From: Hypholoma sublateritium FD-334 SS-4
Taxonomy: Eukaryota; Basidiomycota; Agaricomycetes; Agaricales; Strophariaceae
Direction of reading: 5' to 3'
DNA: 64,000 nucleotides
Assembly (NCBI GenBank): GCA_000827495.1
Contig: KN817529.1
Span: forward strand, 372,001-436,000
In this document: positions 44,530 to 56,355 of the stretch, in pieces
Position numbering within the stretch: the first letter of the stretch is position 1
Layout: every line of letters begins with the position of its first letter
Notes under the pieces: model-generated
The model's database searches: none
Seen by the model: the letters and a program-made list of their open reading frames with translations, nothing else
Told to the model about the DNA's origin: nothing
Position numbers and translations under genes: made by a program

Positions 44530-44720
44530 CTATCAATTCATGTTCGTATTCGTCGGACGACAATGAAAATGAATCAAGATCGAGACCACACGCAAGCCGC
44601 ATACATATGTCGAAAGGCGAACTCTGCAAATAATACAAATCCAATAGGGCCCAGTTTCTGAATCGCACAAATGCATTTTTTGGTGCTGCCCATGACTTTC
44701 ACGGAACTTCTCCAACAAGT
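44530..44720 (+). pseudogene. Remnant of a third MYND-type gene (3' exon only)
   Basis: Nucleotide match to the last exon of the two MYND genes downstream. It has CATGTTCGTATTCGTCGGACGAC (compare GTTCATATTCGCGACGAC), then ATGTCGAAAGGCGAACTCTGCAA followed by a stop in frame, then GCCCATGACTTTCACGGAA. The rest of the gene is absent. This shows the family had at least three local copies. Confidence 0.6.
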
Positions 44721-45260
44721 ATGCGCTTAGACACCATACGTGGAGCAGGCCTGTCCATTCACTCCTGCCGCATAGCGAAAGTAATTAGATGGTATGGAAC
44801 CCAAATCGACCTAAAAAGCCAATCAAAGACGTCCTCAACATGGCATACGAAACTACAGAAGATACAAACAGTAATACAGAATTCCAATGTTTAGATACGT
44901 GCTGATATTTCAATCAAGCGCTTTGCAGTGTAGTAGTTATTACACAAGCTATACTGTTCGATGTGCAAGTAGTCGTGAGCGGCAGTTTCTTGTATAATGG
45001 CTATCTACGGAGCCTCAGATCTCAGGCACCGAGGTAGGCGAAAATGCGGGGAAGTTGAGCAGTAGCCGACATCTTAGCCCATGATCGATCGACATGCTAG
45101 TTCTAATAATAGACTCTCAGGTAATCGTTCCCCATGATTACTTTACTCCGATCTGACGACATCAGTGCCACAGGCCAGGACACTCCAAACCACTCTCACG
45201 CCGAGCCTCAATAAGACCCTTCCAGGTTCCCTGTGCTTCAGTCGACAGCAAGAGCTCATT
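44721..45260. other. Upstream region of MYND gene A
   Basis: About 540 bases, no gene seen. Confidence 0.3.
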
Positions 45261-46620
45261 ATGCCACCCGCGGCCGATCGTCGACCAGATTCCTCTTTTG
45301 GGAACATCGTACTCCCAACTCATCCAGACAGTATCGCGAAGTTCCGCGAATTGTCGAGCCCAACAGAAGAGACAAAACGGATCCACGCCGATTTGCCAGT
45401 GGCCTGCGCTCACTGTAATAAATTGCAGGGTAAGAAATTGGTCTGCGCAAAAGTAAGCCTCCGTGTTCTTTTTGGTACCTCTTGACTTATCAATCAAATA
45501 CCAATCCTTCACAGTGCAAGATTGCCGCCTATTGTACCAGAGAGGTATACTCTTTCATAGTCGATCTCCTAAATAACCCTCACCAATGCGTCTCTTTCTC
45601 TTGTTACAAAGTGTCAAAAGCTTGATTGGTGCGACTCCTGCCAGTGTGTTTATCCCCGACGGCGCTTATAGTAATTTGTAGGTCCTCTCACAAACCTGTG
45701 TGCAGAGCAACAATGGCCACAGCAAAATTGAAACTCGTCAACATGCTCGGCTCTAACTCCTACATCATGCAGCTCGTCATGATGGCATTTATCCGGAAAT
45801 TCAACCTGCACAAAAAGATGATTCTTGACAGACCGCTCATCGTGCGCTGCGATCTGGCAGTCGATCCCGTGGAATTGCCATTGATACTGCGAATCATGTC
45901 TGGCGAATTGTGGCCGTTTCAGTTTCCGAAGGGCGTTCAAGGCATGGTTCAAATCAAGGGCATGGATAAGTTGGACTCAGACAGTGCTGTTGACACTCGA
46001 AGGATGAAAATATGGGAGGAAGCGCGAGCCCGCCCAGCACGCCCAGCACCTGGATGGGGCCCCCACAATGCCACCGGATTGATAGATTTCCATATGGAAG
46101 GCACGGATCAAGTCGTCATAATGCCTATAAATATCCACGATGCAGCAATCCGATGCGCCCGCCTCGAAATATTCGGTTCCATGGAGAATGCAACCGGCGA
46201 GGAATTTGTGGATATACCAACTACTCCGTACTACTGCCTGTGGTTGGTGTATTTTGACGATCAACCGATCTTATCACCATTGATTATTCCTATACCAGTG
46301 CCATTAACGTTCATATTCGCGACGACATAAACAACCAGACCAGACTGAGGTCACATATGTCGAAAGACGAACTCTGCAAGTACTGGAAAAAATCTGACCT
46401 TCACAGACACCATTTAGAAATGTTGCCTATGACTTTCACGGAAATTGCATGGAGTAACAGACCGCCATATGTGCATTCCTTGTCCCGTCCGTGGCACATT
46501 ATCCCAAACCTGAAAAGAAGATCGAAAGCTAAAGAAGACACCCTTGAAGATCGGAATCGCAGACAGAAGATAGCCGATGGGCAGTACGGACAGTTGGAAA
46601 GCCAAAGCCTGCAATATTGA
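45261..46620 (+). CDS. MYND zinc-finger protein A (tandem family)
   Basis: N-terminal half carries a MYND zinc finger built from four small exons: CAHCNKLQGKKLVCAK / CKIAAYCTRE / CQKLDW / SSHKPVCR. All splice borders restore the frame. The C-terminal part (from ATMATAKLKLVNMLG) has MMAFIRKFNLHKKMILDRPL, IMSGELWPFQFPKGVQGM, and GPHNATGLIDFHMEG, a region I do not recognise as a named domain. A later intron starting inside the YCL/CAINVHIRDD codon joins the last exon, which ends ESQSLQY. The gene at 47008 has the same exon plan and about 60-70% similar protein sequence by eye. MYND fingers usually bind proline-rich partners; the role here is unknown. About 330 residues. Confidence 0.78.
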
Positions 46621-47007
46621 CCGTCCCGGACAGCAAACTCGTACAAGTTGTACTCATACCTTCTATAGTCACTCTGAAGTTTGAACTCAGACTTACATTG
46701 ATGGTATGTACACAAACGTAGTACGTTTCGATAAACAGTGCAGCGGTTCTGACAGAAGGTTCATAAAGTATATTTTGAAAATCTGCATTGTGGCTTAAAT
46801 AACTGCAGCTATGAGGCCGTCCCTCCGTCGGGATTTAGCGGCATCTTCTCAGGACCTATTTGGACCCATGATGCAGCTGATTCTATTATTAGAAGCAGCA
46901 ATCGTCCCACCGTGGTCACTCACAGCGGGTCAGGATACTCCTGAGCATTCTCACCAGCCGCTATCGATGGCTTCTAAATCTCAAGCTTTATCTGCTCAAC
47001 GATAATC
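46621..47007. other. Interval between the two MYND genes
   Basis: About 390 bases; no separate gene seen. Confidence 0.35.
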
Positions 47008-48372
47008 ATGCCGTCTGCGACCGGAAGTCGTCGATACAACAACAATGTGCTCCCGCCTAATCCAGAAAGCGTCGCACAGTTCCGTGAATTGTCGACTCCG
47101 ACTAGAGAGATAAAACGGGTACAAGCCACTATGAAGACGGCTTGCTTGTACTGCAACAATTCCCAAAGTGAGAAATTGGTCTGTGCTAAGGTGAACAATC
47201 AAAGCATCTTTTGGCAACCAATTCACTTATCAGTCCCAGTGCAAGATTGCTGCGTATTGTTCCAGAGAGGTCTGGCGTATAGTTAGCTACTCGCGTCTAC
47301 CATTCGTTGACCACATCTTTTCCAGTGCCAAAAGACTGATTGGTACGCCCTTGGCTTTCTGACAGGAAATAATAGCTGACTCTGTTTCACAATGCTTTAA
47401 CAGGCCATCGCACAAACATGTATGCAAGGCATCATTGGCCACTGCGAAGCTAAAATTCGTGCACACGTTCATGGCCAACCCTTACATAGAGCACCTCATC
47501 ATGATGGCATTCATCCGTACCTTCAAACTGCACGAAGCGATGATTCTCGACAGACCGCTCATCGTGCGCTGCGATTTAGCCGTCGACCCCGTGGATATGT
47601 CACTTATTATGCGTCTCATGTCCGGAGAATTATGGCCGTTTATGTTTCCGAAAGGTGTTGAAGGCATGATACAAATCAAGAATTTTGAGCCTCTGGATTC
47701 AAAGGTTGCGATTGACGACAAAAGAATGGAAATGTGGGAAGAGGCGAAAGCCCGCCCATCCCAGCGTGAATGGGGTCCCCACAACACCACTGGATTGATA
47801 GATTTCCACATGGAGGGCACGGATCAGGTTGTCACACTACCCATAAACATTCACGATCCCGCAGTCGAATGTGCCCGCGCCGAGGAGTTCGGTATGATGG
47901 AAAACGCAACGGGTACGAGCATGGTTGAAATACCAATGACACCGCACTACTGCCTATGGTGGGTGCATCGATGGATCGAGATTTTCTTCATATATTTATC
48001 TCATTTATCTTTAGCGCCATAAACGTTCATATTCGTGACGACGTTAAAAACCAGTGCAGATTGAGGCCACAGATGTCGAAAGACGAACTCCACAAGTACT
48101 ACAGACATAAGAGGTTCAAACTTCACAGAAGCCATTTCGCAATGTTGCCCATGACTTTCACGGAATGGGAATTCTGCGTCGGACCCCCATTTTTACGGAC
48201 CGTTTCCCGTCCATGGCTCATAATCCCCCACCTAGTAAGAGTGTCACAAACGGAAGTCGCGACGGAACGCGATTGTTCAAGTGCCCCGGTATACCAACTC
48301 GCTGACTCTACGAAGGGCAAAAAGATGACGGAGCCCAACTTCGAAATCATAGATAACAAAGACGAAGCATAG
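47008..48372 (+). CDS. MYND zinc-finger protein B (tandem duplicate)
   Basis: Paralogue of the gene at 45261. MYND finger: CLYCNNSQSEKLVCAK / CKIAAYCSRE / CQKTDW / PSHKHVCK, with splice sites in the same codons as in A. Shared downstream blocks are MMAFIRTFKLHEAMILDRPL, RLMSGELWPFMFPKGVEGM, and GPHNTTGLIDFHMEG. The intron inside YCL/CAINVHIRDD is conserved in place and phase. The last exon reads MSKDELHKYYRHKRFKLHRS..LPMTFTEWEF and has a longer, divergent tail ending IIDNKDEA. Start ATG 47008 aligns with that of A (MP...VLP.NP.S.A.FRELS.PT). No disabling mutation seen. Function unknown. Confidence 0.78.
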
Positions 48373-48491
48373 GTATTATACACAACCAAAGATACCAATA
48401 TCTCATACGAGGCGAGCCGCAATAGGTATGCTAGCTACAAAATGTGCGAAAGCTTGATTGACATGAAGCTCCCAAATGTGACATCTATGAA

Positions 48492-49637
48492 TTACTTAAT
48501 GACGTTGGTAGGAGCACCATTGAGGAAAGCAACGATATTCCCGACAGTTTGCCCCCAAAATGCCTTGCTTAAAGATTAGATGTGGTGTTGGTAAATGATA
48601 ATAATTCCTGACTCACGGCGTAGTTAGAGTCAGATAAATAACCGCTATGCGGACTCAGCGTAACCCTCTTTGCTTTGCGAAGAGGATGATCAAGAGGTAG
48701 TGGTTCGATGTCGAAGACATCAAGGCCAGCTCCGGCGATTCTTTCCTGGTTTAGCGCCTCAATCAATCCTGCCTCATCTACCAAAGGGCCACGGGAGGTA
48801 TTGATGAAGAACGCCGTCGGCTTCATGCTGAATAAGTCCTCTTTGGTGACGATACCAACAGTCTTGTCCGAAAGGACGAGCTGAATGGACACAACATCGC
48901 TCTGCTTGAACAGCGCTTCCTTTGTCGCAATGTACTCCACGCCAGCACCGTTCGCGCGCTCAGGCGTCAAGTTGGGCGACCAGCCAATGACTCTCATCCC
49001 AAAAGCCTTCGCAATCTAAATATGCAACGATGGCGTCAATTTGGGCTCCCATGGCGCGTTATCTATGATTATCCCTCACCGCTGCTGTCTGGGTCCCCAG
49101 CCTCCCCACGCCGACTAAACCAAGGGTCTTTCCTGCAAGCCCCATTGGCATCGTACTCTGCCATTGAGGATTACTGGCTTTCACATTGGTGTCTTCAACG
49201 GTGATGTATCTAACTGTAGCCAAAAGTAAAGCCCAGATATGCTCCAGGGTTGGGTTCCCGGATGATGATGTGCCAGAGACTGGAATGCCCTTCTTTCTGG
49301 CATGGGCAATATCGATGCCAGCATTTCTGAAGCCTGTAGTCGCGATAAATCTGTAGCCTGGATATCAGCGAGTCAAATTTATGACACGAAACAATTAAAC
49401 AAACTTGAGGTTGGGTAACTTATCAAGGAGGGAGGCAGGAAACTTTGTTCGCTCTCGCATCGCGCAAACTATGGCATATGGCTCTAATCTCTGGACTAAA
49501 GCAAGTTCGTCCGTAACAGTATCTCTGAAAACATCAATAACGGCCCTGTTATTCAAAGGGGACCAATCAGCACTACTCAGAGCAATGCCCTGATAGTCGT
49601 CCAGTATAATGACGCGTGGAAGAGCGCTGGTCGACAT
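48492..49637 (-). CDS. D-isomer-specific 2-hydroxyacid dehydrogenase
   Basis: NAD(P)-dependent dehydrogenase of the phosphoglycerate dehydrogenase/glyoxylate reductase superfamily, probably cytosolic. It starts MSTSALPRVIILDDYQGIAL and has the substrate-domain motif ATTGFRNAGIDI. The Rossmann loop is LGLVGVGRLGTQTA, followed by the catalytic residues: Arg in NTSRGPLVDEAGL, Glu in GAGLDVFDIEPLP, His in LSPHSGYLSDSNYA. Three or four introns; the last joins NYA to AFWGQTVGNIVAFLNGAPTNVIK, ending at TAA 48492. Without it the frame would end at 48569 with a non-matching tail. About 350 residues. The exact substrate cannot be read from the sequence. Confidence 0.88.
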
Positions 49638-49782
49638 GACGGGCAGTCGTTAGATTCAAAAGAAAGGTCCTGTGAAAGTCCTGAGATATTTCACCTCCAG
49701 CTGACAAAGCTCAGTGAACGCCAAAATAAGTTTGCTATAAAACGTGATTAAACAATATCATCCGACTGATCGTGTCTATACT

Positions 49783-52700
49783 CTAGGTGTCATGATCGAA
49801 TGGGTACTAAGGAAAGAGTGAAAATTTAGAGTCGTATATGGTTCTCGAATTGGAAAGAAACTGACCTCAAATGCTTCTGGCGGTTCCGACTCAGGCGCAC
49901 CCTCATCCAAGGCAATGTGGCGCCCGGACGGTGGTGTGGAGGCAGGCGCGCTGGCAGCTGGGGCCGCCGGAGCTGCAGGCGGTGGTACCACGGGAATGGC
50001 AGTCTCTATTTCAATGTATTCCGCCTCTTCGCTTGGCCGTGAATCGGTTAAGATTAGAATACCTCCTCCACCTGCGTACTTCTGCGAACCCAACCCCAAC
50101 AGCGATGCTGACGCAGTGGCCGCAACAGCCTTCCCGGACTTGGAAAGCGGCGTCTTGGTAGACACTGCGCGTACTGGTTGATATCGGCCATCAGCCGGGA
50201 ATGAGATGTATGACAACTGTGCGGGCGTCACTCTGGAGAAATTAGGACGCAATTCTGACACGGGTTCCGTTTTTTTCGGTTTCGATGTAGAGGCTTTGCT
50301 TTCGTCCGCGAGGTTCGATACCGATTGAATAATTGGCGATACATCCCCGTCCTTAGGCGAGCCTACATCCGCTTTCATTTCCACATCACCATCACCTTCA
50401 GACTTGGCATCCTATTAGACACAAATTAGTTTCACACGTGAAAAGTGATTCGTAAACTTACAAGTTCCATGCCCTCGCCCTCCGCAGCCGCCTTCCTCTT
50501 CTCTCTGGCCTTGACTTTAGCAGTTGTCGACAATACGGCGGTGGCAACTTTTGTGAAAGTTTCCTTCTTAGGGGGCTTTGTGGACGACGGATAAGCAAAG
50601 AGACTGGGCTTTGCATTTGAGATGTAATCAAACTTGGGGGCCTATAAATCGCAATAAAATTGTCAGACTTGGCTGGACGCAGTAAGATTTGAGACAAAAT
50701 CACCTTCAAATCACCGTTTAGACCAATGATACCAGTAGGGGAGAATGACAAGCAGGCGCAATGCGCCAAAGGGTACCAGTACCAGAACTGGCAGAACATG
50801 ACCATACCAACAATCGCACTGGTGTTAGTACTGCCAGCACGACTTTGCAGGCTGATAGTGACGTTTCTACCGCCGGCATCAATGAAACCCTGTCCGATGG
50901 CAGCACCGAAGCGAGCCATAGGGTCTTCGTGTTTGTCTGAGATGACTTTATGATATTTGGCGCGGGTTGCGGCGAGAGATGGCGAAGAAGCTTCAGATTG
51001 TTCGACCAGTATCATTCCCAGAGCAATAAACGCTCCCTGACGCACAAAATCGACACTATCTTTTGTCATGGGTTCCAATATTTCAATGGCATCCTGAAAA
51101 AAATAAGTCTACTGCAGAGCTTGCATGAAAAGGAGGAGATTGCCAACCTGAAGACCAGTTCCAGCGCATGCAATGCCCAAGGCAAGCGTAGCGCCGCAAC
51201 GAACATGTGGATTATAGCTCTCGCTGAGAAGTTGCACGATTCGAGGTACTTGTCCAGGATTCTTGAAAAGGAGGAAAGCTAGAGATGTTACAGCGGCACG
51301 TCGAACGTCATCCGACGTATCAGAAACAGCGATGTGAAGAAGCTTGCGGACGGCGTCATTGTTTGCAGTGCCTGCATATGCCAGGGCAAGCGTATATACA
51401 CCTCCATATCGGAGAATGGGATCCTACAGTATTAGTAAGCATATGAACTTTGCATTGCAGAGCTAAAGTGTACCTTCTCTGCAAGTAAGAGTTTGACGGT
51501 CTCGTCGGCTTCTTCCTGTCGTCCGTAGTAGATGAACGCTGTACCCATGGCAAGACCGCGAATGATTTTCTCATGCTGAGTATCGCGAGCATACTGTAAC
51601 ATTTCACGAACGGGTTCCGCAGCGGCGGTTCCAAGCATCACCAATCCCATAGCATAACCGGAAGCTTCGCCTGCGACTGCTGAATCTGTGAAGAGAATGT
51701 TTTTGAGATCTTCGAACGCTTCCATGCTCTTTGAACCCATTCCGGCCACACCGAGGCCAAGTGCTGCACCGTGCTGAACGACCTCGCCTTGAGCTGCCTT
51801 CAGGGCATCGCGCAAATACGTGGTAACATCGCTTCCACATCCTGCATTGATCAAACCTAGTGCATAAAGTGCACCACCTTCGGAATAGTTGGCGCCAGGT
51901 ACATTGCTTTCACCTCCGGCTTGGGGAAGATATGGCCCAAGAATAGTTTGACCTTGCTCAAAGTACCCTTTGTGGATAACACCGAGACCAGCTGTGGCAG
52001 AGAATTTTGACCAGTTTGAGGCCAAGCCAAGCCATTCCAAATTGTCCCGCAAGAATACATCCGCAGTGGTTCCGGCATGCATGAACGCATTTTGCAGAGT
52101 CAAAGCTGTGTGGTATATTGACGATCTTGGTTCAAGGGCATCCTACATGATAAATGTTGAATACTCGGGAACATACTGCGCAGTGCGAACGTACCTTAGT
52201 GTTCTTCAAGATGAGAAGATCGGTTTGATTGTTGCGCTTGAGGAATTCACGATAGAATTTGACGGACTCCTTTCCAGTCAGAATTGTTCGGAGTTTATCA
52301 TATATAGGTTTTGTCGTCTGCGAAGAACGTAAGCATACTGAAATTCAATCATTGCAGCATATATTCACCTCGTCTCCTTCTGGGAGGTCCGCGCGAATAG
52401 TTTCAAGAAAGTCTTGAGATCCACCTTCAACTAGGTCAAAGGCAAGCTGGTATGCTAATAGTTGTTCACGAGCGACAAGCGAAGTGAGGAGAGGGATTGT
52501 AAGGGAAGGATCGCTGAGGGTCACAAGTAGTCGGGTAAGCGCATGAACATGAGGGGATCCATCGCCTGTAGTGGGTTGGGGGAACAGAGGAAACAGGAAT
52601 CGCAGTACTTGGTCACGGTAGGAAAGTGAGAAGCCAGTGTCCAGAACGCCTTCCATCGCGTAAGACAAGAGGTCAATATCATTTGTTTGCTTGTAGATGG

Positions 52701-53377
52701 CGGAAATCACGTCGAGGCGATGTGACTCGAGCGCGATTCCGATAGCCTAGATAATGGGTCAGTTCGTAGAAGCCTTGTATAACGAAATTGGTCACACCTG
52801 CTTGAATTCGCCTTCTGCAACACAGCGACCAAATATTCCCTCGATAGTGGATTGCAAACGCGGGTCAATCTTTTCCTTGCTTCCAGATTGCTCTGCAGAG
52901 CGTGCTTCGATATAACGGTCAATGGCTTTGGCTGTATTCAGGGTTTGGGGTAAGAAGCGCTATAAAGTATATGAAAGGTGTATTACGCACAAACTATGGT
53001 CTCCACATATTCCTCTGACCCGTAAGTGCGAGTTTCCGCATGAAACGCGTCTCCTGAACCGAGGGCAAAGGAAAGAGCTTCGTCGTACTCGCCAAGGAAA
53101 TAATAGACCTTGCTGGCGACTAGGGCGGCGGCATTTCGGGCAGGTTTAGGGAGTTCGTCACTTTCGTAAAGGGCCTCACTGTATTATATACATTTATATC
53201 AGATGAAACTGTGATGTTTACTGCAAGGCCGTACATTAGCGCAATGTGCTCTGAGATCTCTGCCCAGAACTGCGGCACAAGTGGGTTCAAGGCTTTGAGT
53301 GCGTGTTGTTTGAATATTGGGTCGGGCTCCTGGAGAAGCGCGAGTACGCCGGCGGCGGAGGACTGTGGACGGACCAT
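49783..53377 (-). CDS. RPN2: 26S proteasome regulatory subunit Rpn2 (PSMD1)
   Basis: Largest non-ATPase subunit of the 19S base; scaffold that holds Rpn13 and contacts the lid. The N-terminal helical region ([29 protein letters not shown]) leads through [20 protein letters not shown]. The PC-repeat toroid follows, with [68 protein letters not shown] and [21 protein letters not shown]. Then [33 protein letters not shown] and [19 protein letters not shown]. After a low-complexity Ala/Pro insert the last intron joins PEAFE to YPFDHDT, ending at TAG 49783. About ten exons, about 1,000 residues. The start codon lies 195 bases from that of COX13 on the other strand. Confidence 0.93.
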
Positions 53378-53572
53378 GGGGGTAGTTTAGACGAGAAAGC
53401 TGCTATCGAGCTTGCGTCGACCAAGTCTAAGGTGACGCGTCCTTGCACGCGGTGTCGTGTGTTTCAAACACCAACAAATACTCTGCTAAGCTCCGGAATA
53501 TCCCTCGTCCTGTACCCCTCGCCCGCCGCGAATTCAAGTCATTCTCCTACCTTACTGTCCATATCGCCGGCG
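53378..53572. promoter_or_regulatory. Bidirectional promoter between RPN2 and COX13
   Basis: 195 bases between divergent start codons. Contains GGTGACGCGT near 53430 but no assigned factor site. Confidence 0.4.
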
Positions 53573-54177
53573 ATGTTGTTTACTGCTCGAAACAGCCTCC
53601 GGCTTGCCGCCCAATCCACCAAACCCCGCAAGTACTCAATTGCCACTGCCGCCGACACTGGCAAAGTTCTCGAAGGATACTTGGCGGAGTCTGACGCTCT
53701 CAAGCATCACGCTGCAGGTGCGTGAGGTACAAGTGAAATTTGGCCATATATTCATTTAATTTCAGAGGCCTCTGACCTGTGGAGGAAAATCAGGTATGTG
53801 GTACACCCTATCCTGCACTAGTGATCGCTCCCAACCATCTATCTAGCTTCTTCGTCGCTCTTCCTGCCAGTATGTTACATCGGAAAGGGCGTATTTCACA
53901 CTTTCTAACACCATGTCACAGTCGCCGTGTGCACTGCCTGGGTCTACAATGCCGAAGTCGAGCACGCGGCCCACACCGAGCATATCAAGCACGAGAACGG
54001 TGGCGAGCTCCCCGAGACTCCTGCGTACGACTACCTGAACAGGAGGGCCAAACCTTTCGCGTGGGGTCCCAATTCCCTGTTCTTCAACCCCCATGTGAGC
54101 CCCACGTGTATACACCAATTAACGCGTCTAAAGCAATTTCATACCGATAGGTCAACAAAGACATGTCGGATGCTTAG
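53573..54177 (+). CDS. COX13: Cytochrome c oxidase subunit VIa
   Basis: Small nuclear-encoded subunit of respiratory complex IV in the inner mitochondrial membrane. Presequence MLFTARNSLRLAAQSTKPRKYS. The membrane helix region is EASDLWRKI/SFFVALPA/IAVCTAWVYN, assembled across short exons. The conserved intermembrane-space part is EHIKHENGGELPETPAYDY, then LNRRAKPFAWGPNSLFFN. The last exon gives HVNKDMSDA. Five exons. About 135 residues, typical. Confidence 0.92.
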
Positions 54178-54350
54178 ATGTATAACACTCCAAGAATTCG
54201 GCAGTAGAAATTGATACTCTTCCTGAGTCCTCTGCCATGTCCTCAATTATTTCATTCACTCATAGCTTGCGAAAGTTTGAATATTAGCATCTTTGGACCA
54301 TAAACATGCCCAAAAGCCCACGACCTCCATTCCAACTAGTATTTATGAAA

Positions 54351-55429
54351 TTACAGTGCCATCAAGGTGCCCACCGTCAAACCCGCTGCCAGCATAGACC
54401 CGCTCCATAGTGAAGGAATTAGCAGTGATACACTGCTGCTGTCACTAAATTGATGAACGGGCAAGGCTATCAACGCTCATGCCCACTGTCGAATGCGGTG
54501 TATACGCACATGTTACTCTGGGCAGCTTTGGTGGTTCCAGGTGCTGCGGCTGTGTTGATGTCGAAGGTCGAGGTCGCTCCAGAACTGGAGCTGGAAGTCG
54601 ATATCGCAGCCCCGCTGACTGTAGTGCGTGTGGCAAGGGTGATCGTACTTGTTACCCCTTGCGATGCCACTACTACGATGGACGTTCCCACTTGAGTAAC
54701 AATCGTCATTGCAGGGACTAAAATAGGCAGTGTTTAGTTGCGACGCGTTTGCTGTAAATACCTTGCCGCGGCTTACCATTCGCAGCAGTAGGAGACGTCG
54801 TTGTCAAAGATGATGAGGTTCCCGCAGACTCAGATTTCGACCCAGGCGATGCGGTGGTAGTTATTGCCGCCGAGGGAGTGGGAGTGGTACTGGGTGCCGC
54901 CGAGGCAGTAGTAGTGGGTGCAATGGTCGACGAGGCAGCGTTCGTCGACGTGGTTGATGGATCTGCGGCAAGAACAGCGACGCCTTGAATAGCGGTTTCC
55001 ACTAAGCATCAAGTCAAGTCAATAAACAGATGACAATGGAACGAGAAAAGAACAACATTGGGTCTTAGTTGAATTCATCTTCGTGACCAACGCGGTGTAT
55101 TGAGGTGTTCCCTTCGGAGCTGCATGACACTGAGTACATACTCGTAGTCATATGGCGCAAGAACTACAAACCTGCAGCCGCCTGCTGGGCCAAATTTCTA
55201 TACTGGTCTAGCAGATCGAACATACCAGCTATCCAAATGACACTGGTTCAGGAGGCTGACACTATACGAATAAACTGCGATACACACGTTGTATCTGGGA
55301 AGTCGGCGTAATGGGCTGGAGGTCGCGGGCGCGCAGTGCGTTTTCAAGCTGAACGGGAGCCGCCGACGTCAGACCAAAGATCGTGCACAGAATAAGCGCC
55401 GTGCACAAGTTGGCCGCCGAGGTTAACAT
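54351..55429 (-). CDS. Secreted Ser/Thr-rich, probably GPI-anchored protein
   Basis: Signal peptide MLTSAANLCTALILCTIFGL followed by the cleavage-like TSAAPVQ. Small exons give LARDLQPITPTSQIQR, then YRNLAQQAAA, then a long Ser/Thr/Ala-rich region (STTSTNAASSTIAPTTTAS). A second exon starts near 54715 with VTQVGTSIVVVASQGVTSTI. The last exon gives DSSSVSLLIPSLWSGSMLAA and a hydrophobic C-terminus GLTVGTLMAL, the layout of a GPI-attachment signal. Frame-restoring splice sites link the exons (for example AAT-AT/T-GAC). Ser/Thr-rich parts are likely O-glycosylated, and the protein probably sits at the cell surface or wall. No named family recognised. Confidence 0.6.
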
Positions 55430-56355
55430 GTCTGGGTTATGTGGGGTGGCTAGAGTGATTGAAATTCAAGGCAGATTAGACTTCCTGATCAACAGAGAAG
55501 ACTAGACAAAAGCGCAGGAGATGAACGAAGAAAGAATGCCAGGGAAAGCGCAGAGAGACGGTGCACAGTAAAACGCGGACCGTGCCGTCGTTTGAAGAGG
55601 TGATGGATGGAAAATAAAAGGACAACCGAGTTCCAGCGGCTGAGCTTGTACGGGAGTGCGGGAAGAGGAGGTGTCGCTGACCAGAGCGTGAAGAAAAGCG
55701 ACGGTTGTCGGCTAGACTCATTTTATAAGGAAGCAACGCGGCCTGATCCCCATGATGCCCATCAGCAATGATCATTGGCAGCACCGAGTCTGAGGCTATG
55801 CTTGCATTTACTTGCATCCTCCTTCGACTGGCACTGGTAGGGGCTCTCTCGTACTATGTATTTACGGCCCTCGATCGAAATGACTGTGAGTCGATCACAG
55901 GTAATAGTGATCAATCGATCACAAGTAGTAGTTTCACGGTGATCCTTGCTCAAAAGAAATTGGTGAGTACATAGTATGTAGCACCGGACAACTTGGTGCA
56001 AATGTTGAGATACTCACGAGTAAATGCTGCAGCGACCAGATTCCCGACATATTTTTCTAGATGTAAGTACTATCGAAATTATTCATTGGGAGGCAATACT
56101 CATTTATCCGGACTGAATGACTGTAAGCTCATGATGTAGAAGCTTTGGTCGACAGATGCAAGGAAGATGTGGATTTCAATTTCTATGAGATAAGAGGCCG
56201 TAAGTAGTGGAACAAAGCTAATCAGCAGTACAGTGCAACAAAGAGCAAGATAGCATTTACAAATCCCTAATATATGCGGGTTTACAAAGGTGAGCAAATG
56301 GGATGAAAATATGAGAATAGTTTACAGAGAGTAAGAGTGACAAAGTATATCTGTA
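55430..56355. other. Intergenic, no gene seen
   Basis: About 925 bases: upstream region of the GPI protein gene and 3' flank of the F-box gene. Small frames on both strands have no support. An imperfect palindromic run of GATCACAG/GTGATC near 55890-55945 is visible. Confidence 0.35.
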
